Origin: CAZPXH01 sp964591085
Lineage (GTDB): Bacteria > Spirochaetota > Spirochaetia > DSM-27196 > CAZPXH01
Direction: 5' to 3'
Assembly (NCBI GenBank): GCA_964591085.1
Contig: CAZPXH010000011.1
Location: forward strand, 1 to 64,000
Length of the DNA: 64,000 nucleotides
Below are positions 52,335-60,967 of the stretch, piece after piece (position 1 is the stretch's first letter; every line of letters begins with the position of its first letter). The notes under the pieces are model-generated. The model saw only the letters and a list, made by a program, of their open reading frames with translations. It was not told the origin of the DNA and made no database searches. Both the position numbers and the translations under genes were made by a program.

Positions 52335-53262
52335 ATGCGGAGCATTGGCAAGATAGTCGGGAAAATTGGTGTTGTGATGCTGCTCCTCACGGTGGTCCGC
52401 GCTGGCTGTGACCTGTTGATTGGCCAGCCCGGGTCCAATCCCACCACCACCCCGGACGACCTTGACGACGGCAATGACTCCGGTTCCGGTGGGAGCCCGG
52501 ACACCATTGCTCTGGAGTTCCTGGGGGTCACCCAGATCGGCGGCGTGGATGGGGTGCGTGACTCAACAGCCCTGGAGCTGTCCTTTGACATCAACCCCGC
52601 AACCCTTGCCGCAGACGACATCACCGTCTTTGGCGCAACCAAGGGTGCTCTCTCCGGAAGTGAGACCACACGGACCCTGGCAATCAGCGGCATAACGGTG
52701 CCGTACGGAGATCAGTCTCCGGTTGCAGCCGGGCGCTACCGTCAACTTTGAGGTTGATTGGGGTGACGGCAACACTGACACCATCACAAGCTGGAATCAG
52801 GCAGAGACAACCCACGCTTACGCAGCCCCGGGCACCTTCACGGTTACGATGACTGGCACCATTACGGGCTTCGGGTTTGGTATTGACACCGGCAGTGGGA
52901 ACACGGCGGCGGACAAGCTCCTGGACGTCCAGCAATGGGGCGATGTGGTTCTCCGCAATGACGGCGGGGCATTCATGGACGCGGACAACCTCACAGCGTT
53001 CTCCGCAACCGATGAACCGGACCTGATCACCGTCACGAATCTTGAATCAACCTTTCGGTCTGCAGATCTATTCAATCGCGATATCGGAAGCTGGGACACC
53101 TCATCAGTCACAAACATGAACGACATGTTCAACGGGGCCGCGGTGTTCAACCAGGATCTGGCCCTGTGGTGCGTGAGCCGCATCGGCGCACTTCCGATCA
53201 ACTTTGACGCCGGTGCAACATCCTGGGCATTGCCCCGTCCGGCTTGGGGCACCTGCCCATAG
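52335..53262 (+). pseudogene. BspA/DUF285-type surface lipoprotein, frameshifted and shortened
   Basis: The first frame (52335-52751) encodes a lipoprotein signal (lipobox VRAGC), a Thr/Asp/Gly-rich linker and an Ig-like segment (ITVFGATKGALSGSETTRTLAISGITV). The second frame, from about 52700 to 53262, encodes EVDWGDGNTDTITSW, THAYAAPGTFTVTMTGT, and a single DUF285 repeat (FNRDIGSWDTSSVTNMNDMF). It closes with an ending typical of the family (WCVSRI...AWGTCP). The connecting ~60 codons and most DUF285 repeats are absent. A deletion plus frameshift near 52700-52720 has broken the gene, or the assembly skipped repetitive DNA. Such proteins are surface adhesins in spirochaetes and oral bacteria. 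Confidence 0.7.
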
Positions 53263-53323
53263 GCCCAACTCGGCACATGCTTGCGCGTGAGCGTGGGACC
53301 GGTCCCGGGCGCCGTGGCACGGG

Positions 53324-53572
53324 TCAGGTCCCTCCGCGCATCATGAAGACGCGTTCAATCCCGCCGCGGACGGTCATGCTGATGCCGCTGTTGAGGAGGA
53401 CCAGGCCGCCGGCGCCGATCCAGAACCAGCTCTGGCCGGCAATGCGGAGGCTGATGGCCTCTCCCACCACGGAGATCCCGGCGCCAATAAGGATCAGCCC
53501 GCCAATGGAAAAGGCCAGCCAGCGAGCAGTGCTGCCCCGGTAGCCTTCCGGTGTTTCCTTGCTATCCATCAT
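53324..53572 (-). CDS. small two-helix membrane protein
   Basis: An 82-residue protein with a polar N-terminus and two hydrophobic helices (WLAFSIGGLILIGAGISVVGEAI and FWIGAGGLVLLNSGISMTV) and a short basic end. I recognise no family. Its ATG at 53572 overlaps the M16 peptidase stop at 53562, so it is translationally coupled to that gene and is probably a real membrane protein. A second ATG at 53569 is equally possible. Confidence 0.6.
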   Translation of the reverse strand: MMDSKETPEGYRGSTARWLAFSIGGLILIGAGISVVGEAISLRIAGQSWFWIGAGGLVLLNSGISMTVRGGIERVFMMRGGT

Positions 53573-56450
53573 CTTCCTCCGGGAGCAGCGTAACCTGAAC
53601 CACGCGATCCGGCGAAAGGTAGGTTCGCGCGGCCTCCCGGAGTGACTCCGGGTCCAGGGCGTTCACCAGGTCCAGGTAGTCCCGGATGGCGGACATTGGT
53701 CGGCCGGCACGGAGGGCAAACTCAATCTGCTCAATCCAGAACTGGTTGCTGGTCAGCCCGCTCTCAAAATCCGTGCGCTGCACTTCCTGAATCCGCTGGA
53801 TGTAGCTCTCATCAAAGAGCTCGGTGCGGAGAGCCTCGGCCACCTCGTAGAGGCGCTCGGTTAGCTCGGCCACCCGGTTGGGGTCCGCGCGGAAGGTTGT
53901 GAGGATCTCGTAGCGCCCCTGGGGCTGCTGCCGAAACTCCGCCTGCACTCCCACGCCGTAGGTTCCACCTTCATCCTCCCGGATCACCTCCTGCAGGCGA
54001 ATGGAGAGCATGCGCTCAACCGCGCGGATGGCGTAGTTGTTGGCCTGGGAGAAGTCATAGTCACCGTGCCAGGTCACAATCACCTGGCTGACAGGCTCTA
54101 TACCCGCGCGGATCTCGCTGGTCACGGGTTCCTCCGCATAGCGGATTCCCACGTCCGCCACCGATTCCGCATCGCCGCTTTCCGGCAGGCTCGCCAGGTA
54201 CTGCTCGCTCAGCGAGATGAGTTCCGCGGGATCAATGGTTCCCACAAACAGGAACGTGAAGTCAGACGCGTTGGCAAAGCGCTGGTTGTAGATCTCCGTG
54301 ACCGCTTCCAGCGTTACCGAGGGGAGGGCTTCCTGGGTGAGGGGCATGGTCCGCGGGTGTCCGGCGCTCAGCGCCTCCTGGTATGCCCGGCTCAGCTGAA
54401 ACTGGGGCTGTGCCTCCTGTGTCTGGACGAAGGCTACCAGCTGCTGCCGGAGCGCGTTGAACGCCGCCTCGTCCGGGCGCGCACCGCTCATCTTCAGGTG
54501 CACCAGCTCCATCAGGACCGACAGATCCTCCGCTGAGGCGGAGCCCGTGAAACCCTCCCGGTCTGCGGCAATGTAGGGCTGCACGCCCACCGCGCGCCCC
54601 GCCAGGGCCTCCTCAATGTCTCGAGCGGCTCTAGTCCCGTAGCCCATCTGCTCGGTGAAGATTGTTGCGTAGACCGCGGGCCAGTATTGCGCGTCCGGAA
54701 CCACGGAGGTCCCACCGGGGCTGAACGCGGAGAACTGAACCTGGTCTGCCCGGTGCTCCGTCTGCTGGTAGACAACCCGCGCCCCGTTGGACAGCTCAAA
54801 GACCATCACGTCCTCGGCATCGAGCATCTCGGCCTCACCCGCATTGCCGGACTGGGGGAGGGCGGCAAGGAGGGTGGTCACGCGTTCACGATCCTCCGGG
54901 GGCGCAAGCTCTGCGTTCAGCGCGGACTCAATGGTCGCCTCCAGGTCTGCCTGCACCACAGGCGCAAGGCCTTCCCGCTCCAGTGCGCTGACCACCACTA
55001 CCCGGTTGTCCGGGGACAGGAAGTCATCTGCAAGCGCATTGAGTTCTTCCAGGCTGATCTCGGGGACGAGGCGCTGAGTGAGCTCCCGCTCAAAGGGGAT
55101 ACCCGGGATCGCCTCGTCTTCCAGGAAGGCGCGAACGTACTCGTCGGCAAACGCCGCGGAGTTGATGTTGTCCCGTTCCCGGTAGATCTGCTCAATGTTT
55201 CTCAGCAGGCTGTCCCGCGCACGGGCCAGCTCGTTCTCTGTGAAGCCGAATTCCCGAACGCGGCGGGCCTCCAGGATCATCGCTTCCAGTGCGGGTTCAA
55301 CAGCGTTCTCGCTTACTGCGGCGCTCATGGCAAAGGCGGTTTTGGTCCGTGCAAGGCGGGTTCCGCCGGACTCCGCTGCAAGGAAGGGCGCGTTCGCCTG
55401 TCGTCCGATTTCCTGCAGGCGGATGTTGAGCATGGTGGTGAAGAGGTTTCTTGCGAGGACCGCGCGATAATCAGACTCCGTCTGCAGCGGCGGTGCCGGC
55501 CCAGCCTGGATGCTGTACACGCTGACCTGGGTGAACTGGGTTTCCGGATCGGATGCGATGGCGTAGTGCGTTCCCTCGCGGTCCGGAATCTGGAAGAACT
55601 CCCGCTCCCGGGGATTGTTCGGTCCGGTGAAATCCGCAAACTCCCTGCGGATCAGGTTTTCCACCTCATCCGCGTCAAAGTCACCCACAGCAACAATCGC
55701 TGCCAGGTCCGGGCGATACCAGTCCTGGTAGAAGCGCACCGCCGCCTCCCGGGGGAACTCGGCGATCAACCCCGGATCGCCAATAGGCAGCCGACGGGCG
55801 TAGCGGGAATCGCCAAAGATCACGGGGAACTGCTGGTCCCGCATCCGCGCCTGCGCACCACGGCCGAAGCGCCACTCCTCAATGACCACTCCGCGCTCGG
55901 AATCAATCTCATCCGGGTCAAAGGTCAGCCGGTCAGCCCATTCGCGGAGCACCGCAAAGGCCTCCACAAAGAGCGCCGGATCATCGGTGGGAACGGAGAG
56001 CTGGTAAACAGTCTCGTCAAAGGATGTGTAGGCATTCACATCCGGCCCGAACTGCATTCCAAGCTGCTCCAGAAACGCGATCAGCTCATTTCCGGAGTAG
56101 TTCTCCGTCCCGTTGAAGGCCATGTGCTCCACAAAGTGCGCGAGACCAAGCTGGTCCTCATCCTCAAGCACGCTTCCGGCGTTCAGCGCCAGGCGGAGCC
56201 GTGACTGGTTTCTCGGCTCCCGATTCTCCCGAATGAAGTAGCTCAGGCCCGTTGGCAGAACGCCAATCCGAACCTGCGGGTCCACCGGAAGGGTGTCTTC
56301 CGTTTCGTCCGGAGCGCTGATCAGGTCTTCTGCCGGCGGCTGCGGAAGTTCTTCCTGTCTGCCGGTGGGAAAGGCCGGACTGGCTCCGATCAGGAAAAAC
56401 AGCACAAGCCCTGAAATCAGCCTGTAGCCAGGGAAACTGCGATCTGCCAT
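53562..56450 (-). CDS. M16 (insulinase) family zinc peptidase, exported
   Basis: A 962-residue PqqL-like M16 protein. An N-terminal signal peptide (LISGLVLFFLIGASPAFP) is followed by an acidic linker and a catalytic half with the inverted zinc motif HFVEHMAF and the third ligand Glu in ERGVVIEEWR. A non-catalytic second half follows (GYGTRAARDIEEALAGRAV, FLFVGTIDPAEL). Two homologous halves enclose the substrate. The expected place of action is the periplasm, degrading imported or misfolded peptides. The ATG at 56450 gives the signal peptide. The 3' end overlaps the small membrane protein gene, so the two form an operon. It lies 47 bp after lhr on the same strand. Confidence 0.9.
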   Translation of the reverse strand: MADRSFPGYRLISGLVLFFLIGASPAFPTGRQEELPQPPAEDLISAPDETEDTLPVDPQVRIGVLPTGLSYFIRENREPRNQSRLRLALNAGSVLEDEDQLGLAHFVEHMAFNGTENYSGNELIAFLEQLGMQFGPDVNAYTSFDETVYQLSVPTDDPALFVEAFAVLREWADRLTFDPDEIDSERGVVIEEWRFGRGAQARMRDQQFPVIFGDSRYARRLPIGDPGLIAEFPREAAVRFYQDWYRPDLAAIVAVGDFDADEVENLIRREFADFTGPNNPREREFFQIPDREGTHYAIASDPETQFTQVSVYSIQAGPAPPLQTESDYRAVLARNLFTTMLNIRLQEIGRQANAPFLAAESGGTRLARTKTAFAMSAAVSENAVEPALEAMILEARRVREFGFTENELARARDSLLRNIEQIYRERDNINSAAFADEYVRAFLEDEAIPGIPFERELTQRLVPEISLEELNALADDFLSPDNRVVVVSALEREGLAPVVQADLEATIESALNAELAPPEDRERVTTLLAALPQSGNAGEAEMLDAEDVMVFELSNGARVVYQQTEHRADQVQFSAFSPGGTSVVPDAQYWPAVYATIFTEQMGYGTRAARDIEEALAGRAVGVQPYIAADREGFTGSASAEDLSVLMELVHLKMSGARPDEAAFNALRQQLVAFVQTQEAQPQFQLSRAYQEALSAGHPRTMPLTQEALPSVTLEAVTEIYNQRFANASDFTFLFVGTIDPAELISLSEQYLASLPESGDAESVADVGIRYAEEPVTSEIRAGIEPVSQVIVTWHGDYDFSQANNYAIRAVERMLSIRLQEVIREDEGGTYGVGVQAEFRQQPQGRYEILTTFRADPNRVAELTERLYEVAEALRTELFDESYIQRIQEVQRTDFESGLTSNQFWIEQIEFALRAGRPMSAIRDYLDLVNALDPESLREAARTYLSPDRVVQVTLLPEEDDG

Positions 56451-56497
56451 GGGGCGAGGATAGTTCCCATACCCGCGCTCCGGCTACCGTCGGCGCT

Positions 56498-59400
56498 CTA
56501 ACGCAGAAACACAAGGTGGCGGTATTCGTCCCGGAACCCGGCGGCAAGCAGCGTTTCCGCAGCGTCCGAGTCCCGCGCTCGAACCCCGTCAATCTCCTCC
56601 ACCATCACGCGGTGCCCGATTCCCGGGCTGTGCGCCAGTTTCATCATGGCCTGTGCCAGCTCCTGTGGGCTACAGGAGTTCCGGCGATCCAGGACCCGTC
56701 CGTCCCTCCGTATCTCCAGAATGAGTCTCGCGCCGCGATAGGCAAGCCAGCTCCCCGGCGCCCGGGACACCCGTGGTCCATCCGGAAGGCCCAGTCCGCA
56801 AGCGCTTGCTGGATCCATGCTGTGCACAATCCACGGATCCCCTGGCTCTTCCGGCAGCTTGGCCGGAAGTGCTGCCAGGTCAGCCTCCCGTGCAAACTGC
56901 AGGGTCTCCAGACCCTGGTAGAACACCCCGCCAACCACCTCTCCTGCCAGCTCCATGAGGCGGAGCGCCTGCGCAATTGCACCCCAGCGGAATGCAGGAA
57001 GCTCCCGCTCGCACAGGGCGCGGAACACTATCCCGTAACGGTCCAGCAGGACCCGCGCGCGCTGCCGGGCCAGCTCCTGCGCTTCCAGTGCCTCTGCCTC
57101 CACCGCTTCCGGAAGCAGGAACCAGCGTGCGGTCCGGTGGTCTCCCAGGCCCGAACGGCCGCTCCGCCACCGCTCACGCCTCCGCGGGCCGGCTCCGGCG
57201 CCTGTGCTCCCGGTGGGTCCGGTGCTCAGGTGCGGGAGCTGGTCACTGCTGGCCATTCCCGCGGCCGCGAGAGTGCGCAAGGCTTGGTCAATCTCTGCCA
57301 CTTCACGTCCGGTGATACGCGCAAGCGCCGCCCGGTCCGTGCCCGCTTCCCCGGCGGATTCCAGGGCCTTCCGCACGCCCTCAGCCACAGCAGCGTCCGC
57401 CTCTGCCGATGAGGTCGGCGGCCCCGGGCTGTGCGCGCCATCCCCGTTGCTGGACGGACTCTGTGAGCGGAAAATGTCCATCTCGTCATCCAGCACAAAG
57501 GCAATGCGCCGGGTGCCTGCACCCATCCAGCGGAGGCCCTCCTCCCGAATGAGGCGGGAGAGCTCTGCCGGGCGATAGGCGGTGGTCCTTACCGGCAGGA
57601 GGACCCGTTCCCACAGCGCAGCCGGTGCCGGGTAGCCGAGGAGGGGAAGCAGAGCCTCCTGCAGTCCCGGTGCCGCTGGCACACCCGATCCGGCTTCCCC
57701 AGCATGCGGCACGGGAAGCGCGGCACGGGGCAGGAGGCGTGAGGCAAGGTCCATGGGCAGGAGTACGGAACTGCGGAGCTGCACGGACTTCCGCCTGTCC
57801 CGGCGCGCCTGCCGGATCATCGCCTCGTAGGCCTCCACGTGGACCAGCCACTCGCGGTCCTCCCCGTCCACAAGAGCGCCAGAGAGCGCAAGATCGTCCT
57901 CAAGGAGCGTGCGGAGTGCGGCTTCCAGGACTGCTGGCTGAAGCGGCACCAGATCCGCAAGCGCGGCCAGGGGTACCGCTCCCGTCCAGCGCAGCCACTC
58001 GCCCAGGATCTCCGGAAGCCCTGCGTGCCGGGCTTCCTGGGCTGAATCACGGAGGGCGCGCGAGAGTCTATCTACCTGGCCTGGCGCTACAACAAAGCCC
58101 GGACGAAGGTCAGGATCAAGGGCCGCCGAAGGCAGCGAGCGCGGTTGGGTCACGGACTCCGGACCCGCGTCTCCCGCCGCAAGGACCGCGCTTCTTGCGG
58201 CCGGGTCCCACCGGTCATCCGCAAACGGGCCGGATGGTCCCGAGGTGAGGATGCTCAGCCGTTCGCCGAAGTCCTCCTCGGTAGCCCATATCCGCTCCGC
58301 CAACCAGTCCCCGATTGCCTCGGCATCCGTGGCTGCCCAGACCCCATCCCGGCGCTGCAGCCGGCCGCAGACGGTCTCCAGCGCGGAGCGGGGCACCGCC
58401 ATTAGGGATCCCTGCAGCGCGTCCGCAATGATCTGCTCAACCGCCGCAGCACTCCCACCAGACGGCCCGGGCGTGTCATCCGCGTACATCAGGCTCTCGG
58501 TGTGCCACCACAGCGCGGACTCGGCGAAGGGAGAGGGATTGAAGCTGCGGAAGCTCGCAATGGATACACGGCCGTCCGCCAGCTCGGCCATCCGGTCCCG
58601 CAGGCCGGGGAGGTCAAACTCGTCCTGCAGGAGCGCACGCCAGGCCTCCCTGACAACGGGGAAGTCCGGGTACTGGCGCAGCCGCTCAAACAGGTCCTTG
58701 GACCGCTGTCTGGAAACCCAGAGCGGCTGCCGCCGATTGAACCCGCGGCGGGGCAGCAGGAGCGCCCGGCCGGATGCCTCGCGGAACCGCGCACCAAAGA
58801 GCCCGGTTCGTTCCACACCGCTCCGCAGGAGCTGGTCCAGTTCATCCGCGCCAAAGGGCAAGCCGCCCTGCAGCGCCGCGAGGATACGGTCCCGCTCCTC
58901 GGGATCCGCGCACTGGATGATAATCCCGTCATCACCGCCGCTTGCCGTGAGGGTGAGCCCTTCCGTGGCCCGGAAGTGCTCGGTGAGGCAGATTGCCAGC
59001 GGGTGGTTGATTCGCCCTCCCCAGAGGCTGTGGAGCATCAGGAATGGGGTTCCGCCGCGTCCGCCATCGCAGGCTTCAATCACCAGGAGGGAGCGCGTGG
59101 GGAGCAGTCCGTCCGCGTGGGCCAGTTGCCTGCCCAGGAAGTCCGTCAGCGCTCGTGCCGCTGCTTCGCTGAACCCCAGTTCGTGCAGTTCTGCCTGGGC
59201 GCTCTCCTCCGGCATTCCGGAAAGCCGCTGCAGCTGGTCCAGGACGCGCTGGGCTGTAGCAAAGGGCCTGTTCCGCTGTTCCGCCTTCCAGAAGGGGATG
59301 ACCCTTGCGCTTCCGCCCCCGGGCTGTACCTCAACTTCCGAGTCCGTGATCCGGGTGACCGTCCACAGCCGTGTTCCCATGACAAAGCTGTCGCCGGGTC

Positions 59401-60967
59401 TGCGCTCAAAGACAAACTCCTCGTCCAGCTCGGCCAGGACCGGTCCAGCGGCGCCTGCTCGCATTCGGTAGTAGCCGCGGTCCGGGATGCTCCCGCCGGA
59501 GAGGTAGACCAGACGGTTCGCGCCCTCGCGGGCGGATACTCGGTCCGTGTCACGGTCCCAGTCCAGGCGTGGCTTGAGCTCCGGAATGCGGGTCTCCGCG
59601 TAGAAGCCCGAGAGCATCCGAAGGACCGAGTCCAGATCTTCCTCACTCAGATCCCGATAGGTCCAGGATCGCCGCAGCACTCCCAGCAGCTCACCCCGTT
59701 CCCAGTCCCGGTTTGCCACCATGGACAGGATGATCTGAGACAGGATGTCCAGGGGAGCGCGCGGTGGATGGATTTCCTCAATGGCCCGATCTCGCACCCC
59801 GGACGCCACCATTGCGGCATCAATCAGTTCCCGTCCGTGCAGGGGAAACAGCGTGCCGCTGCTTTCAGCGCCAACTTGGTGACCCGCCCGCCCGAGCCGC
59901 TGCAGCGCGGAACCGATGTCCGGCGGCGCTCCTAGCAGAATCACGTGGCGGAGCGCACCCACGTCTATGCCAAGCTCCAGGGTGCTCGTGGAGACAATCG
60001 CGGGGACCGAGCCGGTCTTCAGCCTCTCTTCAACGTCCTGCCGTACCTCCCGGGAGAGGCTCCCGTGGTGAGCCCAGGCCATCGGCTGCTCGCGCCCTTC
60101 GTTGAGGCGCAGGGTGAAGTGCTCGGCGTGGCGGCGGCTGTTGGCAAAGATCAGGACCGGGTGGTTCCGCTCCACTATGCCGGTGATCCGCAGCGAAAGG
60201 TCTGCCCAGAAGGCGTCCCGGGATTCGATCTCCGCGTGCTCCACCCGCAGGGAGTAGTTCTTGGAGTCCGGGCTCTGGAGCACCGTCACCGGACGAGCCT
60301 TGCCGTCCGCAGCAAAGCCACCCACAAAGCGGCTGATCACCGAAACCGGCTCCACCGTTGCAGACAGCGCTATCCGCTGGAGCTCTCCAGCAATGTGGCA
60401 GAGCCGCTCCACGGCGGTCATGAGGTGTACGCCCCGGTGACCCCCTGCAACGGCGTGGATCTCGTCAAGAATTACGCAGCGCAGGCCGGCAAAGTAGCCC
60501 GGGGCGTGCTTGCCTGTGAGCATGATGTTCAGGCTCTCCGGCGTGGTGACCAGGATCTCCGGCGGGTAGCGAAGCAGGTTCCGGCGTTCCGTCCCCGAAC
60601 TGTCACCCGAGCGCATCGCAACCCGTGGGGTGTGTACCGGAGTAACAAGGTCTGCAGCGGCCTTCTGGATTCCGGACAGCGGCAGGGTGAGGTTGCGCTG
60701 AATGTCTGCTCCCAGCGCCTTCAGCGGAGAGACGTACAGAACTCGGAGTGCGCCGGGTTCCCAGGTTCCGCTTGCCAGCTGGTTGATTGCCCAGAGGAAG
60801 GCGGCAAGGGTCTTGCCGCTTCCGGTTGGCGCGGTGGCGAGGACGTGCTTCCCCGCGGCGATTTCCGGCCAGGAGCTGGTCTGCACGTCCGAGGGAACGG
60901 AGAAGGTCTGCTCAAACCAGGCGCGCACCGCGGGGTGAAATCGGGCCAGGACTCCCGAGCTGCTCAC
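56498..60967 (-). CDS. lhr: Lhr-family superfamily 2 helicase
   Basis: A 1,489-residue helicase of normal Lhr length. Motif I is ATAPTGSGKTLAAF, the Q-loop region precedes it (VQTSSWPEIAAGK), motif II is VILDEIHAVAG (DEIH), motif III is LSATVEP, and motif VI is LQRLGRAGHQ. The winged-helix, beta-barrel and C-terminal (Lhr-CTD) regions follow, with SLWGGRINHPLA inside. Lhr unwinds RNA:DNA hybrids 3'-5' and takes part in DNA damage responses. The GTG at 60967 overlaps the PEP carboxylase stop by 4 bp (GTGA), so a repair helicase is coupled to a metabolic gene. A stretch near residue 1250-1265 is an Arg-rich linker of low complexity (GAGAGPRRRERWRSGRSG). Confidence 0.93.
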   Translation of the reverse strand: MSSSGVLARFHPAVRAWFEQTFSVPSDVQTSSWPEIAAGKHVLATAPTGSGKTLAAFLWAINQLASGTWEPGALRVLYVSPLKALGADIQRNLTLPLSGIQKAAADLVTPVHTPRVAMRSGDSSGTERRNLLRYPPEILVTTPESLNIMLTGKHAPGYFAGLRCVILDEIHAVAGGHRGVHLMTAVERLCHIAGELQRIALSATVEPVSVISRFVGGFAADGKARPVTVLQSPDSKNYSLRVEHAEIESRDAFWADLSLRITGIVERNHPVLIFANSRRHAEHFTLRLNEGREQPMAWAHHGSLSREVRQDVEERLKTGSVPAIVSTSTLELGIDVGALRHVILLGAPPDIGSALQRLGRAGHQVGAESSGTLFPLHGRELIDAAMVASGVRDRAIEEIHPPRAPLDILSQIILSMVANRDWERGELLGVLRRSWTYRDLSEEDLDSVLRMLSGFYAETRIPELKPRLDWDRDTDRVSAREGANRLVYLSGGSIPDRGYYRMRAGAAGPVLAELDEEFVFERRPGDSFVMGTRLWTVTRITDSEVEVQPGGGSARVIPFWKAEQRNRPFATAQRVLDQLQRLSGMPEESAQAELHELGFSEAAARALTDFLGRQLAHADGLLPTRSLLVIEACDGGRGGTPFLMLHSLWGGRINHPLAICLTEHFRATEGLTLTASGGDDGIIIQCADPEERDRILAALQGGLPFGADELDQLLRSGVERTGLFGARFREASGRALLLPRRGFNRRQPLWVSRQRSKDLFERLRQYPDFPVVREAWRALLQDEFDLPGLRDRMAELADGRVSIASFRSFNPSPFAESALWWHTESLMYADDTPGPSGGSAAAVEQIIADALQGSLMAVPRSALETVCGRLQRRDGVWAATDAEAIGDWLAERIWATEEDFGERLSILTSGPSGPFADDRWDPAARSAVLAAGDAGPESVTQPRSLPSAALDPDLRPGFVVAPGQVDRLSRALRDSAQEARHAGLPEILGEWLRWTGAVPLAALADLVPLQPAVLEAALRTLLEDDLALSGALVDGEDREWLVHVEAYEAMIRQARRDRRKSVQLRSSVLLPMDLASRLLPRAALPVPHAGEAGSGVPAAPGLQEALLPLLGYPAPAALWERVLLPVRTTAYRPAELSRLIREEGLRWMGAGTRRIAFVLDDEMDIFRSQSPSSNGDGAHSPGPPTSSAEADAAVAEGVRKALESAGEAGTDRAALARITGREVAEIDQALRTLAAAGMASSDQLPHLSTGPTGSTGAGAGPRRRERWRSGRSGLGDHRTARWFLLPEAVEAEALEAQELARQRARVLLDRYGIVFRALCERELPAFRWGAIAQALRLMELAGEVVGGVFYQGLETLQFAREADLAALPAKLPEEPGDPWIVHSMDPASACGLGLPDGPRVSRAPGSWLAYRGARLILEIRRDGRVLDRRNSCSPQELAQAMMKLAHSPGIGHRVMVEEIDGVRARDSDAAETLLAAGFRDEYRHLVFLR

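Noticed and set aside
54687..56204. 505-codon antisense frame opposite the M16 peptidase
   Set aside because: The peptidase has HxxEH, signal peptide and full length; the antisense protein has no recognisable domain.
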